From Thiobacillus sp. UBA2597 (GTDB lineage Bacteria; Pseudomonadota; Gammaproteobacteria; Burkholderiales; Thiobacillaceae): a stretch of 42,885 bases of DNA. Below, in pieces: positions 40,887 through 42,885 of this stretch. The stretch spans positions 1-42,885 of the forward strand of contig DDKN01000084.1 of assembly GCA_002339725.1 (NCBI GenBank), read 5' to 3'. Below the pieces are notes generated by a model. It made no database searches, was not told where the DNA came from, and saw nothing but the letters and a program-made list of their open reading frames with translations. The translations under genes and the position numbers were made by a program. Positions within the stretch are counted from its first letter, which is position 1; each line of letters begins with the position of its first letter.

Positions 40887-41430
40887 CCGCCTTGAGAAAA
40901 CTGCAGGTCTTGGCCGACCAGAGCCAGACGTAATGCAGGCCTGAGCCGGCGGCCAGGGCCGCGGTGAGCCAGAACAGACCGGGCAGCCAGTCGGCCAGGC
41001 CCAATTGCAGGGCCGTCTCGGCCAGCACCGCGCTGACCAGCACGAACTCCAGAAAGACCGCCGACTTGCCGAGCCAGCTCGGCGCCACCTTGAGGCCGCC
41101 GGTCAGGCGGCGGTAGGCCGCCGCGCCGGCCAACACCACGCCATCGCGCACCAGGACCAGCACGGCGAACCACACGGGCAGCAGGCCGTCCCAAGCCAGC
41201 AGCACCAGGGTGCTCAGCAACACCAGCTTGTCCGCGATCGGATCGAGCCAGGCACCGAACTCGCTGCGTTGGTCGAGCAGGCGGGCGAGCGAGCCGTCGA
41301 ACAGGTCGCTCAATGCCGCTGCAGCGAACAGCCAGAAGGCGCTGACGAAATCGCGCTCGAACAGGCTCCAGACGATGAACGGCACCAGCAGGATGCGGGC
41401 AATGGTGATGAGATTGGGCAGCGTCCACAT
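40876..41430 (-). CDS. CDP-alcohol phosphatidyltransferase family protein
   Basis: Membrane enzyme (184 aa) with about five or six helices. The catalytic CDP-alcohol phosphotransferase signature is complete: DG, AR, G, D and D with family spacing within SDLFDGSLARLL and EFGAWLDPIADK. It begins MWTLPNLITIARILLVPFIV, typical of PgsA-like and cardiolipin synthase-type members. It could be a second PgsA paralogue making phosphatidylglycerophosphate or another phospholipid, but the acceptor alcohol cannot be told. It converges on the chemoreceptor gene with an 11-base overlap of the coding ends. Confidence 0.91.
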   Translation of the reverse strand: MWTLPNLITIARILLVPFIVWSLFERDFVSAFWLFAAAALSDLFDGSLARLLDQRSEFGAWLDPIADKLVLLSTLVLLAWDGLLPVWFAVLVLVRDGVVLAGAAAYRRLTGGLKVAPSWLGKSAVFLEFVLVSAVLAETALQLGLADWLPGLFWLTAALAAGSGLHYVWLWSAKTCSFLKAVRS

Positions 41431-41496
41431 GGGCGGGAAACATCCCTGGCGTGAGTTGCTCTAAGATTAGCCAAGACCCCGACAGGAAATCACGCC

Positions 41497-42588
41497 ATGC
41501 CGCGCCCGTTTGCCCCAGCCCGAATCCTGGTGTGGTTTTTTACCGCCAGCACCCTGGCCGGCTGCAGCACCAGCAACCCCTATTACGACCCGAACAAGGC
41601 GCATCACACCGCGCAAGGCTTCCGCAACACCGGCCCGCTGGCGCCCGGCAACGGCGGACGCCATTTCTGGCGCTGGCAGTGGGAGCGCAAGACCCAGGGC
41701 CTGCCCAAGCCGCCCAGGGACGGCTATCCGGTGGTGGCGACGATCGCGCCCGACCTCAACCACCTGCACCACAACCTGGGCCAGGCCAGTGCGACCTGGG
41801 TCAACCATTCGACCATCCTGTTGCAACTGGGCGGCCTCAACATCCTGACCGATCCGATCTGGTCCGAGCGCGCCTCGCCGGTCGGTTTTCTCGGCCCCAG
41901 GCGCCGCGCCGCCCCCGGCATCGCCTTCGACGATCTGCCCAGAATCGACGCCGTGGTGATCTCGCACAACCATTACGACCACCTCGACGCCGAAACAGTC
42001 GACCGCCTGCACCAACGCTACGGCGAGGCCCTGCGCTTCTATGTGCCGCTCGGACTCAAGCCCTGGTTTCATGAGCGCGGCATCATCAACGTGAGCGAAC
42101 TGGACTGGTGGGACGAGGCCAGGCTTGGCGCGTTGCGCCTGGTGCTGACGCCGGCGCAGCACTGGAGCCAGCGCACCCTGTGGGACCGCAATGCGACCCT
42201 GTGGGGCGGCTGGTGGCTGGAGGCCGATGGCCGGCGCTTTTTCTTCGCCGGCGACACCGGCTATTCCGACGACTTCAAGACCATCCGCGCCCGCCTGGGT
42301 GCGCCGGACCTGGCCGCCATCCCGGTCGGCACCTACGAGCCGCGCTGGTTCATGGGTCGCCAGCACGTGGCGCCGGCCGAGGCGCTGCGCATCCACCAGG
42401 ACCTGGGCGCGGTGCGGAGCTTCGGCATCCACTGGGGCACTTTCGAACTCTCCGACGAAGCGCTCGATCAGCCGCCGCGGGATTTCGCAGCGGCGCGCGC
42501 GGCCCTGGGGGTCGATCCCGACGCCTTCTTCCTGCTGCGCCACGGCGAGACGCGGCGCTTTGGGCAATCTGCCTCAGGCGCTCGATGA
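41497..42588 (+). CDS. Lipoprotein metallo-beta-lactamase-fold hydrolase (NAPE-PLD-like)
   Basis: Predicted lipoprotein (363 aa) with lipobox TLAGC (Cys23). The metallo-hydrolase fold has the zinc motif HNHYDH (157-162), WVNHSTILLQLGGLNILTDP before it, PAQHWSQRT and FFAGDTGYSDDF, and a final IHWGTFELSDE histidine. The N-terminal YYDPNKAHHTAQGFRNTGP segment and overall length match bacterial relatives of N-acyl-phosphatidylethanolamine phospholipase D, called romA or ulaG-like in annotations. The substrate is unknown; membrane anchoring suits a lipid. ATG 41497 has AGGAA nine bases upstream. The repeat array begins about 40 bases after its stop. Confidence 0.9.
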   Translation: MPRPFAPARILVWFFTASTLAGCSTSNPYYDPNKAHHTAQGFRNTGPLAPGNGGRHFWRWQWERKTQGLPKPPRDGYPVVATIAPDLNHLHHNLGQASATWVNHSTILLQLGGLNILTDPIWSERASPVGFLGPRRRAAPGIAFDDLPRIDAVVISHNHYDHLDAETVDRLHQRYGEALRFYVPLGLKPWFHERGIINVSELDWWDEARLGALRLVLTPAQHWSQRTLWDRNATLWGGWWLEADGRRFFFAGDTGYSDDFKTIRARLGAPDLAAIPVGTYEPRWFMGRQHVAPAEALRIHQDLGAVRSFGIHWGTFELSDEALDQPPRDFAAARAALGVDPDAFFLLRHGETRRFGQSASGAR

Positions 42589-42627
42589 CGCGCGCGTAGC
42601 GCCCCTCGCCCACACGTGGGGGAGGTC

Positions 42628-42885
42628 GGGATGGGACCAAACCCAGCCCGGCATCGGTCCCCTCACCCCTACCCTCTCCCCAGAGGGGAGAGGGTGCATA
42701 GGGAGGCCGGGGCAGGACCAAACCCAGCCCGGCATCGGTCCCCTCACCCCTACCCTCTCCCCAGAGGGGAGAGGGTGCATAGGGAGGCCGGGGTAGGACC
42801 AAACCCAGCCCGGCATCGGTCCCCTCACCCCTACCCTCTCCCCAGAGGGGAGAGGGTGCATAGGGAGGCCGGGAGGGGCTCAAAC
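42628..42885 (+). repeat. Tandem array of 81-bp hairpin repeats (3 copies plus partial)
   Basis: Three nearly identical 81-base units, offset exactly 81 bases (GACCAAAC at 42635, 42716, 42797), and a diverged fourth beginning at the window's end. Each carries CCTCACCCCT then an 11-base hairpin, ACCCTCTCCCC, AGA, GGGGAGAGGGT (42671-42695 and +81, +162). Flank and hairpin match the REP-like copies at 184 and 36050. Open frames across the array are a by-product of 81 being a multiple of three. The array probably continues outside the window. Confidence 0.9.

Noticed and set aside
42574..42883. Open frames encoding a 27-residue repeat at the right edge
   Set aside because: They exist because the 81-bp repeat is a multiple of three. 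No start signal or plausible fold; the DNA palindromes explain the sequence.
42628..42885. CRISPR array
   Set aside because: The units are 81 bp with no variable spacers, each contains a long internal hairpin, and there are no cas genes in the window.

Overview
This window is GC-rich, densely packed bacterial chromosome with 38 protein genes and one tRNA gene. Gene content and protein style point to a betaproteobacterial sulfur-oxidising chemolithotroph, possibly Thiobacillus/Hydrogenophilaceae-like. That placement is inference from a type I sulfide:quinone oxidoreductase, a cytoplasmic-facing SoeABC-type sulfite dehydrogenase, conserved pmbA/yjgA and thiS-thiG-trmB arrangements, and the absence of phage or plasmid genes.

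Layout. 1-2035: a perfect 38-bp palindrome fused to the end of tRNA-Gly(CCC), then thiS-thiG-trmB. 2050-5190: a sulfide module. A 69-aa small protein gene and sqr are read leftward behind a consensus sigma-54 promoter. A divergent sigma-54 activator carries the cysteine spacing of the sulfane-sulfur sensor FisR. 5267-9918: a TRAP substrate-binding protein with a lipoprotein cytochrome c, an FKBP isomerase, an OmpA-like lipoprotein, and TRAP permeases dctQ-dctM downstream of pmbA. 11329-16592: yjgA, then soeA-soeB-soeC. 17025-21063: a REC-PAS-GGDEF-EAL protein and an Atm1-type ABC exporter. 21067-27254: a five-gene heavy-metal RND operon with a DUF3240 gene. 27302-30789: AEC transporter, orphan DctP, HAD phosphatase, CbiM-like membrane protein. 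30791-35272: a tightly overlapped operon of TonB-dependent receptor, beta-propeller protein with Cys/His motifs, TlpA-like thioredoxin and TonB. 35413-42588: hrpA, a chemoreceptor with a haem c motif, a CDP-alcohol phosphatidyltransferase and a lipoprotein metallo-hydrolase. The right edge is an array of 81-bp hairpin repeats.

How it works together. Sqr would oxidise sulfide to sulfane sulfur at the quinone pool and Soe would oxidise cytoplasmic sulfite to sulfate, bracketing a sulfide-to-sulfate route whose middle steps are not in the window. The FisR-like regulator probably switches on the small ORF plus sqr when sulfane sulfur accumulates. The two least described units are this regulatory module with its small protein, and the receptor/propeller/thioredoxin/TonB operon, which I read as a possible metal-acquisition system. 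A family of palindromic REP-like repeats recurs at three places, once in frame inside hrpA.
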